DNA of 41,376 nt from NCBI GenBank assembly GCA_028291765.1, contig JAQGNR010000155.1:1-41376 (forward strand), written 5' to 3'. The stretch is from Herbaspirillum sp. (GTDB taxonomy: Bacteria; Pseudomonadota; Gammaproteobacteria; Burkholderiales; Burkholderiaceae_D). The notes under the pieces are model-generated. The model saw only the letters and a list, made by a program, of their open reading frames with translations. It had not been told where the DNA came from and made no database searches. Shown piece by piece: positions 9,755-21,208 of the stretch (position 1 is its first letter; each line of letters begins with the position of its first letter). The translations under genes were made by a program, and so were the position numbers.

Positions 9755-10402
9755 ATGGCAAATATAATAATCACAGAGGCCGGCGTTGGCGTGCCCGTGT
9801 ATTGGGAGCAGGCTAAACAGGAGCTGATGAAGCGCGACCGCATCATGCGCAAGCTGATCCCGCAATTCGGCGATTTGCACTTGACCGGGCGCGGCGATAT
9901 TTTTACCACACTGGCGCGATCGATTATCGGGCAGCAAATTTCGGTCAAGGCGGCGCAGGCCGTATGGCAGCGGTTTTTGCAGACTTGTCCTAAATGCACG
10001 CCGGCCCAGGTATTGAAGGCCGGCAGCGAAAATCTGGCCCTGTGCGGCTTATCAAAGCGTAAAGCGGAGTATATTCTCGACCTTGCAGACCATTTCAAGG
10101 CCAAACGGGTGCACGCGGACCTGTGGAATGAGATGGAAGATGAGGATGTGATTGCCGAATTGATCGACATTCGCGGCATCGGCCGCTGGACAGCAGAGAT
10201 GTTTTTGATATTTAATCTGCTCCGCCCGAATATTTTGCCGTTGGACGATCAGGGGTTGCTCAAAGGCATCAGCGTGAATTATTTTTCCGGCGAGCCGGTA
10301 TCGCGCAGCGATGCGCGCGAGGTGTCGGCCAACTGGGAGCCCTGGCGCACGGTAGCCACCTGGTATCTGTGGCGCAGCCTGGATGCGGTTTCTACGGTGT
10401 AG
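9755..10402 (+). CDS. DNA-3-methyladenine glycosylase, AlkA/HhH-GPD family
   Basis: Base-excision repair glycosylase, probably for alkylated purines. The 215-aa protein has the helix-hairpin-helix IRGIGRWTAEMFLIF and, shortly after, the catalytic-type Asp in ILPLDDQGLL. It lacks the N-terminal TBP-like domain of E. coli AlkA, so it is the short class common in betaproteobacteria. The start at 9755 is preferred over an ATG at 9734 inside cysS because GGAGGT lies at 9739-9744, a suitable distance upstream. It follows cysS with five bases between them. Confidence 0.9.
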   Translation: MANIIITEAGVGVPVYWEQAKQELMKRDRIMRKLIPQFGDLHLTGRGDIFTTLARSIIGQQISVKAAQAVWQRFLQTCPKCTPAQVLKAGSENLALCGLSKRKAEYILDLADHFKAKRVHADLWNEMEDEDVIAELIDIRGIGRWTAEMFLIFNLLRPNILPLDDQGLLKGISVNYFSGEPVSRSDAREVSANWEPWRTVATWYLWRSLDAVSTV

Positions 10403-10452
10403 TGGTGTAGCGGTGCAACGGTGCACCAATAGCAAGTAATAGAAAGATCACG

Positions 10453-11430
10453 ATGAACAAAACGACAACGACGTTTCTGAATTTCGAGCAGCCGGTTGCC
10501 GAGCTGGAAGGAAAAATTGAGGAACTGCGCTTTGTGCAGGATGACTCCGCGGTCGATATCTCTGAAGAAATCGATCGTCTGGTGAAGAAAAGCCAGCAAC
10601 TGACCAAAGATATTTACGCCAAATTGACGCCGTGGCAGGTGTCGCAGATTGCCCGTCATCCGCAGCGGCCGTACACGCTCGATTACGTCCGAGAAATTTT
10701 TACCGATTTTCACGAATTGCACGGCGACCGCAGCTATGCGGACGATCTATCGATCATCGGCGGCCTGGCGCGCTTTAACGGGCAGGCCTGCATGATCATC
10801 GGGCATCAGAAAGGCCGCGACACCAAAGAGCGTGCGCTGCGTAATTTTGGCATGCCGAAACCGGAAGGCTATCGCAAGGCCATGCGCCTGATGAAAGTAG
10901 CCGAAAAATTCAACCTACCTATTTTCACCTTCGTCGACACGCCGGGCGCATTTCCCGGTATCGACGCGGAAGAGCGCGGACAATCGGAAGCCATCGGCCA
11001 CAATTTGTATGTCATGGCTGAACTGAAAGTGCCGCTGATCGCCACCATTATCGGCGAAGGCGGGTCCGGCGGCGCGCTGGCCATTGCGGTGGGCGACGCA
11101 GTGCTGATGCTGCAATACGCGACATATTCGGTGATCTCGCCGGAAGGTTGCGCATCGATTTTATGGAAAACAGCCGAGCGTGCATCCGACGCCGCCGAAG
11201 CGCTGGGACTGACCGCACACCGTTTGAAAGCGGTCGGCCTGATCGACAAAATCGTCAATGAACCACTGGGCGGCGCGCATCGGGACGTCAAGCAAATGGC
11301 GGCCCTGCTCAAGCGCGCACTGGCCGACACTTTGCGTCAGTTCCAGGGCGTAAAAACCAAGGATTTGCTGATTGCACGCCATGAAAAATTGATGAGCTAT
11401 GGTAAATTCAAAGAGTTGATTTCCGAATAA
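10453..11430 (+). CDS. accA: Acetyl-CoA carboxylase carboxyltransferase subunit alpha
   Basis: Alpha subunit of the carboxyltransferase that, with AccD, moves the carboxyl group from biotin-AccB to acetyl-CoA to form malonyl-CoA for fatty-acid synthesis. The 325-aa protein has the crotonase-type core. Oxyanion-hole glycines lie in [11 protein letters not shown], with [17 protein letters not shown] and [11 protein letters not shown] also conserved. It is followed after four bases by tilS, an order common in betaproteobacteria. Just upstream (10395-10427) are short imperfect GGTGTAG/GGTGCA repeats with no clear function. Confidence 0.97.
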   Translation: MNKTTTTFLNFEQPVAELEGKIEELRFVQDDSAVDISEEIDRLVKKSQQLTKDIYAKLTPWQVSQIARHPQRPYTLDYVREIFTDFHELHGDRSYADDLSIIGGLARFNGQACMIIGHQKGRDTKERALRNFGMPKPEGYRKAMRLMKVAEKFNLPIFTFVDTPGAFPGIDAEERGQSEAIGHNLYVMAELKVPLIATIIGEGGSGGALAIAVGDAVLMLQYATYSVISPEGCASILWKTAERASDAAEALGLTAHRLKAVGLIDKIVNEPLGGAHRDVKQMAALLKRALADTLRQFQGVKTKDLLIARHEKLMSYGKFKELISE

Positions 11431-11434
11431 AACC

Positions 11435-12835
11435 ATGTTCGATGTCTTTGCCGACGCATTAGATGCGTTGGCCATTCCTGCCGGTGCAGATGTTGCGTTG
11501 GCATACAGCGGCGGCATCGATTCTTCCGTATTGCTCGAGCTCGCTGCGCTGTATGCACGCGAGCGCGGCCTTACCCTCCATGCATTCCACATTCATCACG
11601 GCCTGAGTCCGAACGCGGATGCCTGGCTGGCCCATTGCGCGCAAATTTGCGCCGCGCACGGCGTTGCATTCGAAGCGCGCCGGATCGATCTGAGCGGCGC
11701 CTCCAACAGCGGCAGCGGCATCGAAGAAGCCGCCCGCATTCACCGTTATGCTGCGCTGGGTGCGTTGTGCCGCAAGCATGGCGCAAAATGGCTGCTGACA
11801 GCGCATCATCAGGATGATCAGGCAGAAACTGTTTTGCTGCAGTTGTTGCGCGGCACCGGCGTGGCAGGCCTGTCCGGTATGGATGCGGCCAATACCGCGC
11901 CGACCTTATTGGGCAGCGCCGATCTGACCATGGCGCGCCCGTTATTGCAGATTGCCCGTTCGGCAATCGAGCGCTATGCGCAAACGCATGCCGTAGCGCA
12001 TATCGAAGATGAATCCAATACCGATACCCGTTACGCCCGCAATGCGGTCCGGCTGCAAGTCATGCCGCTGCTGGCGACCTTGTTTCCCGGTTTTCAGCAG
12101 CGCTTTACGCGTACCGCCGGTCATGCGCAATCTGCGCAACGCCTGCTGATCGAACTGGGTGCGCAGGACTTAAAGCAATGCCTGCAAGGTGATTGTCTCG
12201 ACATCGTCGAAGTCAAAAAACTCGACGCCGATCGTATCGATAATTTATTACGCTATTGGTTCGGTGTGCGCGGCATGCGGATGCCGTCGTCGGCATGGTT
12301 AAGCGAAATGCGCACGCAATTGCTGGAAGCGAAAGCCGATGCGCAGCTATGCGTGACACATCCCGACTGCCATATCCGGCGACATCGGGACCGTGTCTAT
12401 CTGACGCCGCGGCGCGATCGCGATGTCAGTGAGATCGCAGCGCAGACATTTGTGTGGGCAGGGCAGCGGAGCATCTCATTTGCCGATTTTGAAGGGACGC
12501 TGCATTTCGATCCGGCGGGTTCCGACGAGGCGGGTATCGATGCACAGTGGTTGCGCGAGCAAAGCTGCTGGATCCGCTACCGCAGCGGGGGCGAACGGCT
12601 TAAACTGGCGCCTAACCGTCCGACCAAAAGTGTCAAATATCATTATCAGGCGATGGATATCCCGGCATGGGAACGGCCTTATTTGCCGATTGTCGGCTTC
12701 GGCCTCGGCACGGCAAACATCTTGCTCTTTGCCTCCGGCATCGGCATGGATTGCGCGCATCAGCAACTGCACGGTGAGCGCGTGCGGCTGCGTTGGGAGC
12801 CAGCCGCTCCCGGCGACGATAAAAATTACAAGTGA
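11435..12835 (+). CDS. tilS: tRNA(Ile)-lysidine synthetase
   Basis: ATP-dependent PP-loop enzyme that converts C34 of the tRNA-Ile CAU anticodon to lysidine, changing its codon and amino-acid identity. The 466-aa protein carries the PP-loop AYSGGIDSSVLLELA at about 24-38. LLTAHHQDDQAETVLLQLLRGTG and DESNTDTRYARNAVR are TilS hallmarks. The C-terminal tRNA-binding domains include WIRYRSGGERLKLAPNRPTKSVK. It begins four bases after accA, so it is probably co-transcribed. Its last 10 bases overlap the convergent DUF3096 gene. Confidence 0.96.
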   Translation: MFDVFADALDALAIPAGADVALAYSGGIDSSVLLELAALYARERGLTLHAFHIHHGLSPNADAWLAHCAQICAAHGVAFEARRIDLSGASNSGSGIEEAARIHRYAALGALCRKHGAKWLLTAHHQDDQAETVLLQLLRGTGVAGLSGMDAANTAPTLLGSADLTMARPLLQIARSAIERYAQTHAVAHIEDESNTDTRYARNAVRLQVMPLLATLFPGFQQRFTRTAGHAQSAQRLLIELGAQDLKQCLQGDCLDIVEVKKLDADRIDNLLRYWFGVRGMRMPSSAWLSEMRTQLLEAKADAQLCVTHPDCHIRRHRDRVYLTPRRDRDVSEIAAQTFVWAGQRSISFADFEGTLHFDPAGSDEAGIDAQWLREQSCWIRYRSGGERLKLAPNRPTKSVKYHYQAMDIPAWERPYLPIVGFGLGTANILLFASGIGMDCAHQQLHGERVRLRWEPAAPGDDKNYK

Positions 12836-12978
12836 AGATGGCCGGCGCCGAACAGACCGACCAAGCCGATGACGATCAGATAGAGCGCAATAATGTAGTT
12901 GAGCAAGCGCGGGATCGCTAGGATCAATACGCCTGCGATTAGGGCCACGACCGGGCCGAACGTCAAATTGATATTCAT
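12826..12978 (-). CDS. DUF3096-type small membrane protein
   Basis: A 50-aa, almost wholly hydrophobic protein with two predicted membrane segments (GPVVALIAGVLILAIPRLL and YIIALYLIVIGLVGLFG). It matches the small DUF3096 family by pattern, and its function is unknown. The start at 12978 is supported by AAGGAG eight to nine bases upstream. The longer frame extending upstream is not credible. Its end overlaps the tilS end by 10 bases on the opposite strand. Confidence 0.82.
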   Translation of the reverse strand: MNINLTFGPVVALIAGVLILAIPRLLNYIIALYLIVIGLVGLFGAGHLHL

Positions 12979-13137
12979 GATGGAACTCCTTGATGAGGAT
13001 AATTCAGGCGTTGGATGACGGTATGGATTACACATAACAGGCCCGATCGCAGCGGCCCAATACCGCAGTAAGACAAGCCCATGTTTTACAAGGTTCCATC
13101 TCCTTTGCCCGATGATCCGGGATCGTTCGAACAAATA

Positions 13138-13173
13138 AAAAAACCGATTTCCCGCAGTGGAAATCGGTTTTTT
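13138..13173 (-). terminator. Rho-independent terminator downstream of the PsiF-like gene
   Basis: A perfect 15-base inverted repeat (13138-13152 with 13159-13173) has a 6-base loop and A/T runs on both sides. It can therefore stop transcripts in either direction. It starts about 20 bases after the PsiF-like stop. Confidence 0.88.
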
Positions 13174-13193
13174 GGCCAGGGCCGAATAAAGCC

Positions 13194-13484
13194 TTAAGCC
13201 TTATTCGACAGGCATTGCTTCATGAACGCTTTGCGCTCATCACCTTTTTTACCCGTGGCGTCCTTATTGCAAGTCACCATTTTCTGTTGTTGGGTTGGTG
13301 GTGGCGTCGCGACTAGCGGTTTATTCGACAGACATTCTTTCATGAACGCTTTGCGTTCATCGCCCTTTTTACCCGTGGCATCTTTGTTGCAGCTCGCCAT
13401 TTTGTTTTGCTGCGCATTTGCGGCAAAAGCCGGAACGCATAGCAAAGGCATAGCCATGGCGAGTGCAGTTAGTAATTTTTTCAT
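13194..13484 (-). CDS. Exported PsiF-repeat protein with two repeats
   Basis: A 96-aa small exported protein. It has an N-terminal signal peptide (MKKLLTALAMAMPLLCVPAFA) followed by two nearly identical PsiF units of about 35 residues, each with MxxCNKDATGKKGDERKAFM and CLSNK. They are joined by a Pro/Thr linker. The E. coli namesake is phosphate-starvation induced, but the role of the repeat is not known. The start at 13484 has GGAG seven bases upstream. The cysteines (one early and one late per unit) suggest a disulphide in each repeat. Confidence 0.85.
   Translation of the reverse strand: MKKLLTALAMAMPLLCVPAFAANAQQNKMASCNKDATGKKGDERKAFMKECLSNKPLVATPPPTQQQKMVTCNKDATGKKGDERKAFMKQCLSNKA
13201..13391 (-). 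repeat. Direct duplication inside the PsiF-like gene
   Basis: Two copies of about 70 bases (13201-13271 and 13321-13391), offset by exactly 120 bases, differ at only a few mostly synonymous positions. They code for the two PsiF units, indicating a recent or homogenised internal duplication. Confidence 0.85.
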
Positions 13485-13684
13485 CGTTTTCTCCATTAAT
13501 TGGGGAATGCTCAAGTGAAGAATGTCGTCAAATATCCTTAAGGCCGCCATAGGAAATGGCCTATGCAGGCTACACCGCCGATGTCGCTTCGCCAAGCGTG
13601 CGTCAGAATATGTCGTAAAAACTCCACGCCGGCTTTTTGCTGGTCTATGATGATCACGCTCGACTATTTGTGAGGAAGACCGCT

Positions 13685-14050
13685 ATGGGTTTGAACTGGA
13701 TTGCTGCTTTTAAATTGATTCCCTGGGCCAATGTCGCCGCTGCTGCGCCGGATATTCTCAAAGGCGCCAAAGGCCTATGGGCGCGCACCGGGAAATCGGC
13801 TGCTGCGCGCCGCGAGGGCGCGGTGGCCGATACCGGCTACGACGGCTCGTTGGCAAGCATTAACCGGCTAGTTGTCAGAGTGGACGAATTGGAAACCGAA
13901 CAACGCTCGGCCAGCGATTTAATCAATGCGTTGGCAGAACAAAATGCACAACTGATCGCCGCGGTTTCGGTACTGCGCAGCAGAATGCGCGCATTGTTTG
14001 CTTTATTCGTACTGAGCGTACTGGCGATTATTGCGTTATGGTTGCGCTGA
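13685..14050 (+). CDS. Small coiled-coil protein with C-terminal membrane anchor
   Basis: A 121-aa protein not recognised as a named family. An N-terminal segment (MGLNWIAAFKLIPWANVAAAAPDILKGAKGLW) precedes a helical, probably coiled-coil region (about 55-95, INRLVVRVDELETEQ). One C-terminal hydrophobic segment (LFALFVLSVLAIIALWL) follows, giving a tail-anchored topology. The start at 13685 has GAGGA upstream, whereas 13637 has no such site. Its end overlaps the end of the convergent histidine kinase gene by 23 bases. Confidence 0.7.
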   Translation: MGLNWIAAFKLIPWANVAAAAPDILKGAKGLWARTGKSAAARREGAVADTGYDGSLASINRLVVRVDELETEQRSASDLINALAEQNAQLIAAVSVLRSRMRALFALFVLSVLAIIALWLR

Positions 14051-15428
14051 GCGGCAACATGATATCGACTCTCAGGCCGCCTTGCTCGCGGTTGCGGGCG
14101 GTGATGCTGCCGCTCAGCGCTTCGACGATGCGGATTGCAATCGCCAAGCCAAGACCGTGTCCGCTGGCATTCGTATTGCTGCCGCGATAGAACGGTTCGA
14201 AGATCAGTTTCAATTCGGATGCCGGTACGCCCGGTCCTTGGTCCAACATCGAAACGGTTAATCGTTTGGTTGTTTCATCCAAGCTGGTGGCCAGGGTGAT
14301 CTCATTATCCGCGGGGCTGTATTTAACCGCATTGCGCAATACGTTTTCCAGTGCGCGCTGCAATAATTCAGGATCGCCGTCCACCAGTGCATTGACCTTG
14401 GCGCGCCACACCACCTTGCAGTTTTTTGCATTGGCTTCGAACTGGGCATCGTCAATAATGCCGGCCAATAAATCCTGCATATCGATTGCTTCTATCCGTG
14501 TGTGCATAACGCCGGTCTCCAGTTTAGATAGCGTCAGCAATTCGCTCACCAGTTTATCGATCCTGCCGCCTTCGCGTGCAATACGCTGTAACGACTCATG
14601 AATTTTTTCCGGCTGCTGCAACGCCAGGCCGATCGACGCCTGCAAGCGCGCCAGCGGCGAGCGCAATTCGTGCGAGACATCATGCAACAGGCGGCGCTGG
14701 CTGATCATCAGCGCTTGTAATTTCTGTGTCATGCGATCGAAATCGCGACCGAGATCGGACAATTCGTCGCGGCGTCCCCCCATGGCCAGACTCAAACGGC
14801 GATCCAGATTGCCTTCCGCGGCATCATTGAAGGCTTGTTTCAGGTGACGGATCGGTTGTGCGAAATACCAGGCCAGCAAAAACGCAAAAATCAGACTCGC
14901 CAGTATCGCGGCGATCAAAGGCAGGAACGGGATCAGATCACGTGCCGGCGTCTCCAGAAAATGGGTCGCTCCCGCGCGGCCCTCGAATAAACGTAGCGCT
15001 TGAGCGCGATCCATATGAAGGCTGCCATTGAAGCCGCCCAGCGGCGCCTGGAACAGCACATAGCGATGGCCGTCATTGGCCTGCACTTCCTCTACCACCC
15101 CCGGTTGCCGGGTGACCAGCGCGCGCGCCTGCAATAGCGCAGCAGCAGGCACAGGGCGGCTCAGCAACTCCCGCGCCTGTTCATCGACCGCATAGATCGG
15201 GCGGCGGTTCTGTTGCGTCAGCAGGCGGCGCAGCGCATCGACGCCGCCGAAATGCAGGGTGGCCGCGGCCGCTTCCACGCGGAAAGCGGCGGGCGGACTC
15301 TCATCGACATCGGAACGGGTTTTATCGTTGCTGTGTGCTTCGAGCCATAGAATGCTGCCGATGCCGACAGTCGCGGTGATTTGGGCCAGCAGAATGCAAA
15401 AGAAAAATTTCCAGAACAGTCGTCCCAA
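14028..15428 (-). CDS. Sensor histidine kinase, CpxA-like
   Basis: Membrane-bound histidine kinase of 466 aa that should phosphorylate the response regulator encoded just upstream. Order of parts: first membrane segment (about 5-30), a periplasmic sensor region (about 31-165), second membrane segment, then HAMP (from about 188). The dimerisation/phosphoacceptor box is HDVSHELRSPLARL. The GHKL ATPase has ENVLRNAVKYSP (N box), DQGPGVP (G1), FEPFYRG and GHGLGLAIAIRIVEALSG. The start codon is TTG at 15428, supported by AAGGAG six bases upstream overlapping the regulator's stop. CpxA-likeness is by architecture, and the stimulus is unknown. Confidence 0.9.
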   Translation of the reverse strand: MGRLFWKFFFCILLAQITATVGIGSILWLEAHSNDKTRSDVDESPPAAFRVEAAAATLHFGGVDALRRLLTQQNRRPIYAVDEQARELLSRPVPAAALLQARALVTRQPGVVEEVQANDGHRYVLFQAPLGGFNGSLHMDRAQALRLFEGRAGATHFLETPARDLIPFLPLIAAILASLIFAFLLAWYFAQPIRHLKQAFNDAAEGNLDRRLSLAMGGRRDELSDLGRDFDRMTQKLQALMISQRRLLHDVSHELRSPLARLQASIGLALQQPEKIHESLQRIAREGGRIDKLVSELLTLSKLETGVMHTRIEAIDMQDLLAGIIDDAQFEANAKNCKVVWRAKVNALVDGDPELLQRALENVLRNAVKYSPADNEITLATSLDETTKRLTVSMLDQGPGVPASELKLIFEPFYRGSNTNASGHGLGLAIAIRIVEALSGSITARNREQGGLRVDIMLPLSATITQ

Positions 15429-15431
15429 GGG

Positions 15432-16121
15432 TTACTCCTTGATGAACTGGTAACCCTGACGATATACCGTGCGAATGCACGATTCGCCGCCGGTGGCGGC
15501 GCCCAACTTTTGGCGGATGCTGCTTAGGTGAACGTCGATATTGCGGTCAAAGCGCGCCAGTGGACGGCCCAGCGCCTGCTCCGACAGGATTTTTTTACTG
15601 ACGGCTTTGCCGGCATTCTGGGCCAGCACTTCGAGCAGATTGAATTCGCTGCTGGTCAGCGCCAGCGGTTGATCGCCCCAAGTGGCGCGGCGTTGTTCGG
15701 ACCAGATCGACAAGGCGCCGACAGTCAGCGGCGATGAAGCATCGGTCGACGGTTGCGCATTGGTGCGGCGCAAGATGGCGCGGATACGGGCCGTCAGCTC
15801 ACGCGGCGTGCAGGGTTTCGGAACGTAATCGTCGGCGCCCAGTTCCAGGCCGATGATTTTGTCGGTATCGTCGCCACGCGCGGTCAGCATCAATACCGGC
15901 AGATTGGATGTATTGCGGATGCGGCGCAGGGTTTCAATACCGTTGATGCGCGGCATCATCAGATCCAGCACGGCGATCGCATAGCGTCCGGACGAGGCTT
16001 CCATGACGCCGGTTTCGCCGTCATGCGCCAAACCGACCTGAAAACCTTCCTGTTCCAGGTATTGCCTGAGGATATCGAGCAATTCGCTATCGTCGTCAAT
16101 CAGTAAAACTCTGTGCGTCAT
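15432..16121 (-). CDS. Response regulator, OmpR/CpxR family
   Basis: DNA-binding transcription regulator of 229 aa. The receiver domain (about 1-115) has the acidic pocket LLIDDD, the phosphoacceptor Asp in AVLDLMMPRING, the conserved Thr in MLTARGDD and Lys in DDYVPKPC. A winged-helix output domain follows (about 130-229, LTSSEFNLLEVLAQNAGK and RNIDVHLSSIRQKLG). The start is the ATG at 16121, since a TTG two codons upstream is less likely. The kinase gene follows with three bases between them. A CpxR-like role is inferred from pairing and family only. Confidence 0.9.
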   Translation of the reverse strand: MTHRVLLIDDDSELLDILRQYLEQEGFQVGLAHDGETGVMEASSGRYAIAVLDLMMPRINGIETLRRIRNTSNLPVLMLTARGDDTDKIIGLELGADDYVPKPCTPRELTARIRAILRRTNAQPSTDASSPLTVGALSIWSEQRRATWGDQPLALTSSEFNLLEVLAQNAGKAVSKKILSEQALGRPLARFDRNIDVHLSSIRQKLGAATGGESCIRTVYRQGYQFIKE

Positions 16122-16204
16122 ACTCAATTCATGCTCGCTTGAAAAGTTACCCCATGGATACGAGGTTTAATGGCATTTTAATCCGATATTAATATGCCCT
16201 AATA

Positions 16205-16250
16205 AAGCGGCTTTACAAGATTCAGATTGGAATATTAACGAAACTTTACG
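16205..16250 (-). promoter_or_regulatory. AT-rich region with two GTAAAG direct repeats upstream of the two-component genes
   Basis: On the minus strand GTAAAG occurs at 16243-16248 and again at 16211-16216, three helical turns apart, in an AT-rich stretch upstream of the regulator gene. CpxR boxes are built on GTAAA repeats, but with 5-base spacing, so this is only a possible autoregulatory site. Confidence 0.25.
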
Positions 16251-16331
16251 CTATTTTGCCGGTAGAAGCGGCAAGGATAGGCGGATTGCCCGTGCACGCT
16301 ATAGCGCAAGGTTTAAACAGGATTTACTGAA

Positions 16332-16781
16332 CTAACGGCGATGAATTTTCATCGCCGCCTGCACTTCGCGCTGGCCGTCGCGTTCGCGCTCGGTATTACG
16401 CTTGTCGTGCTGCTTTTTACCTTTGGCCAGACCGATTTCGCATTTGATGCGGCCGCCTACGTAGTGCAGATTCAGCGGCACCAGGGTATAACCGGAGCGC
16501 TCGACCTTGCCGATCAGCTTACTGATCTCGGCTGCATGCAAGAGCAGTTTGCGGGTTCTGGTCGCTTCTGGATGCACATGGGTAGAAGTACTGGCCAATG
16601 CGCTGATATGCGCACCGAACAAGTATATTTCGCCGTTGCGTATGATTACGTAGGCCTCTTTCAACTGCACGCGACCGGCGCGTATCGACTTGGCTTCCCA
16701 GCCATGCAATACAACGCCGGCCTCGTAACGTTCCTCGACAAAGTAATCGAAGAATGCTTTTTTATTATCAACTATGGTCAT
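16332..16781 (-). CDS. smpB: SsrA-binding protein SmpB
   Basis: Binds tmRNA and delivers it to stalled ribosomes for trans-translation. The 149-aa protein has the N-terminal oligonucleotide-binding fold ([29 protein letters not shown]) and the conserved [20 protein letters not shown] basic C-terminal tail follows that mimics the missing tRNA anticodon arm. The start is the ATG at 16781. It diverges from ratA, the same arrangement as in many proteobacteria. Confidence 0.97.
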   Translation of the reverse strand: MTIVDNKKAFFDYFVEERYEAGVVLHGWEAKSIRAGRVQLKEAYVIIRNGEIYLFGAHISALASTSTHVHPEATRTRKLLLHAAEISKLIGKVERSGYTLVPLNLHYVGGRIKCEIGLAKGKKQHDKRNTERERDGQREVQAAMKIHRR

Positions 16782-16850
16782 CTATTCGGGAAAACGGGTC
16801 CGGTCGGTTAAAATTTCACTTTTGCGATTCTATCAAACGGTACTTAATCC

Positions 16851-17282
16851 ATGGCGGTCGTGCATAAAACAGTATTAATCGGGTATAGCGCTGAACAGAT
16901 GTTCACGCTGGTCGATCGGGTGGAGGATTATCCACAATTTCTGCCCTGGTGCGGCGGGGTAGAGATACGGGACCGGGAAGATCATAAGCTGATCGCGCTG
17001 ATTAAGATCAATTATCACGGATTGCGTCAGTCTTTTGTCACTGAAAACACCAATTCGCCGCCGTCTGCGATGACTATGCGGCTGGTGGAGGGGCCGTTCA
17101 AACACTTCGACGCAACCTGGAAGTTTAACGCGTTACGCGCCGATGCCTGCAAAATTGAGTTCGATATGCACTACGAATTCTCAAGTCGCCTCTTCGAAAG
17201 TGTGATCGGACCGGTGTTCAGCATGATCGCCAACAGTTTTGTCGATTCGTTCTGCAAACGCGCCGAGGCGGTTTATGGCTGA
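16851..17282 (+). CDS. ratA: RatA/COQ10-type START-domain protein
   Basis: A 143-aa START/polyketide-cyclase fold protein. E. coli RatA was reported to block 70S assembly, while eukaryotic relatives (Coq10) bind ubiquinone, so the true role may be quinone related. Family motifs are YSAEQMFTLVDRVEDYPQFLPWCGG near the N-terminus and FDMHYEFSSRLFESVIGPVF towards the end. It overlaps rnfH by eight bases (ATGGCTGA), so the two are translationally coupled. It is divergent from smpB. Confidence 0.92.
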   Translation: MAVVHKTVLIGYSAEQMFTLVDRVEDYPQFLPWCGGVEIRDREDHKLIALIKINYHGLRQSFVTENTNSPPSAMTMRLVEGPFKHFDATWKFNALRADACKIEFDMHYEFSSRLFESVIGPVFSMIANSFVDSFCKRAEAVYG

Positions 17283-17586
17283 TTTACCATCGCTCCCTAT
17301 GCTCCATATACAAATCTGCTACGCCGAGCCGGATTTGGAAATACTGCGCGAGCTGGATGTTGCCGAGGGCACGACATTACAGCAAGCCATTATCCAAAGC
17401 GGCATTCTGCGCGAGGTCAGCGCCATCGACCTGACCGCCTGCAAGGTCGGCATCTACGGCAAACTGAAAACGCCGGATACCCTCTTGCGCGAGCACGACC
17501 GGATCGAGATTTACCGGCCCTTGATTGCGGACCCGAAGGATTCACGCCGTCTCAGAGCGGGCCATAAGGCTCGCAAAGGGGACTGA
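17275..17586 (+). CDS. rnfH: RnfH-family protein (ubiquitin-like fold)
   Basis: A 103-aa beta-grasp protein of the RnfH/RatB family with an undefined role, usually encoded next to ratA. The core is ICYAEPDLEILRELDVAEGTTLQQAI and KVGIYGKLKTPDTLLREHDRIEIYRPL. The start at 17275 is preferred because GAGG lies seven bases upstream and the ATG overlaps the ratA stop. The longer frame from 17239 would lie deep in ratA. The C-terminus is rich in Arg/Lys. Confidence 0.9.
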   Translation: MADLPSLPMLHIQICYAEPDLEILRELDVAEGTTLQQAIIQSGILREVSAIDLTACKVGIYGKLKTPDTLLREHDRIEIYRPLIADPKDSRRLRAGHKARKGD

Positions 17587-17675
17587 CCGTAACAGCGGCC
17601 ATAGGGCAAATTCGGCCCTTAACAAATATTTATTCATGAAATTTGGCGAGTAGGGACGCACCAATCAGATTTCTG

Positions 17676-19168
<1,493 letters not shown>

Positions 19169-19192
19169 GGTCGTTGAAGTTGTTACAACCGG

Positions 19193-19248
19193 ATCGGATC
19201 GCAGATGCTTAGGTTCCCGCTTAAGCCTGCGATCCGATTTGGGTTTTT
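19193..19248 (+). terminator. Hairpin between guaB and guaA
   Basis: ATCGGATCGCAG (19193-19204) pairs with CTGCGATCCGAT (19227-19238), with an inner GCTTA/TAAGC stem, followed by TTGGGTTTTT. It could end or attenuate transcription from guaB before guaA. Confidence 0.6.
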
Positions 19249-19325
19249 GCGGGTTTGCGTGTTTTTGCCGTTAGCGCACCCTGCGCCCCTTTTTTCTTAC
19301 CCTCTGCAGTTTTCAACAATTTCCT

Positions 19326-20890
<1,565 letters not shown>

Positions 20891-20909
<19 letters not shown>

Positions 20910-21208
20910 TTTGAGGTTGTTCGGGGGCTATCGAGTACTATCGGAAAAGTGACGTAAGTTGTTGATTTATAAGAATTTACGTCTCGGTGGCTATCGGTAA
21001 CTATCGACCCCAAGCAAAATAACTTGCCGGTAAAGCTGACGGTAAGATTTTGGCCTCGGATTCAGACCCAGATTTTTACCGTTATGACTATTTCGGTCAT
21101 GACGGTAAAAATCACCCCAGAAACCTAGGTTTCATGCGGGTTTTCGGGCATCTTTAGGTCTTCTGACCCTTGACGGTAAAAACCGTCTCGAACAGGAGAA
21201 AAACCAAG
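20891..21208 (+). other. Probable left attachment region of the island, repeat-rich
   Basis: No gene is seen between guaA and the integrase. The stretch holds two similar units of CTATCG pairs (20926-20945 and 20989-21007) flanking an inverted GACGTAA/TTACGTC (20951-20957, 20977-20983). Three copies of TGACGGTAA lie at 21037-21045, 21100-21108 and 21171-21179. A 18-base inverted repeat with one mismatch spans 21071-21113. This is what an attL with integrase or excisionase arm sites would look like. The matching right end is outside the window. Confidence 0.6.
21071..21113. repeat. 18-base inverted repeat upstream of the integrase
   Basis: The arms 21071-21088 and 21096-21113 differ at one position and enclose a 7-base loop. 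Each arm contains the TTACCGT/ACGGTAA element. There is no T-run after it, so protein binding is more likely than termination. Confidence 0.75.

Noticed and set aside
16205..16250. Confident CpxR binding box
   Set aside because: The GTAAAG copies are spaced 32 bases apart rather than as GTAAA-N5-GTAAA, so it is listed only as a weak possibility.
20910..21208. A tRNA gene as the integration site
   Set aside because: No cloverleaf-like sequence is seen. The integrase lies directly behind guaA, which is itself a known target.
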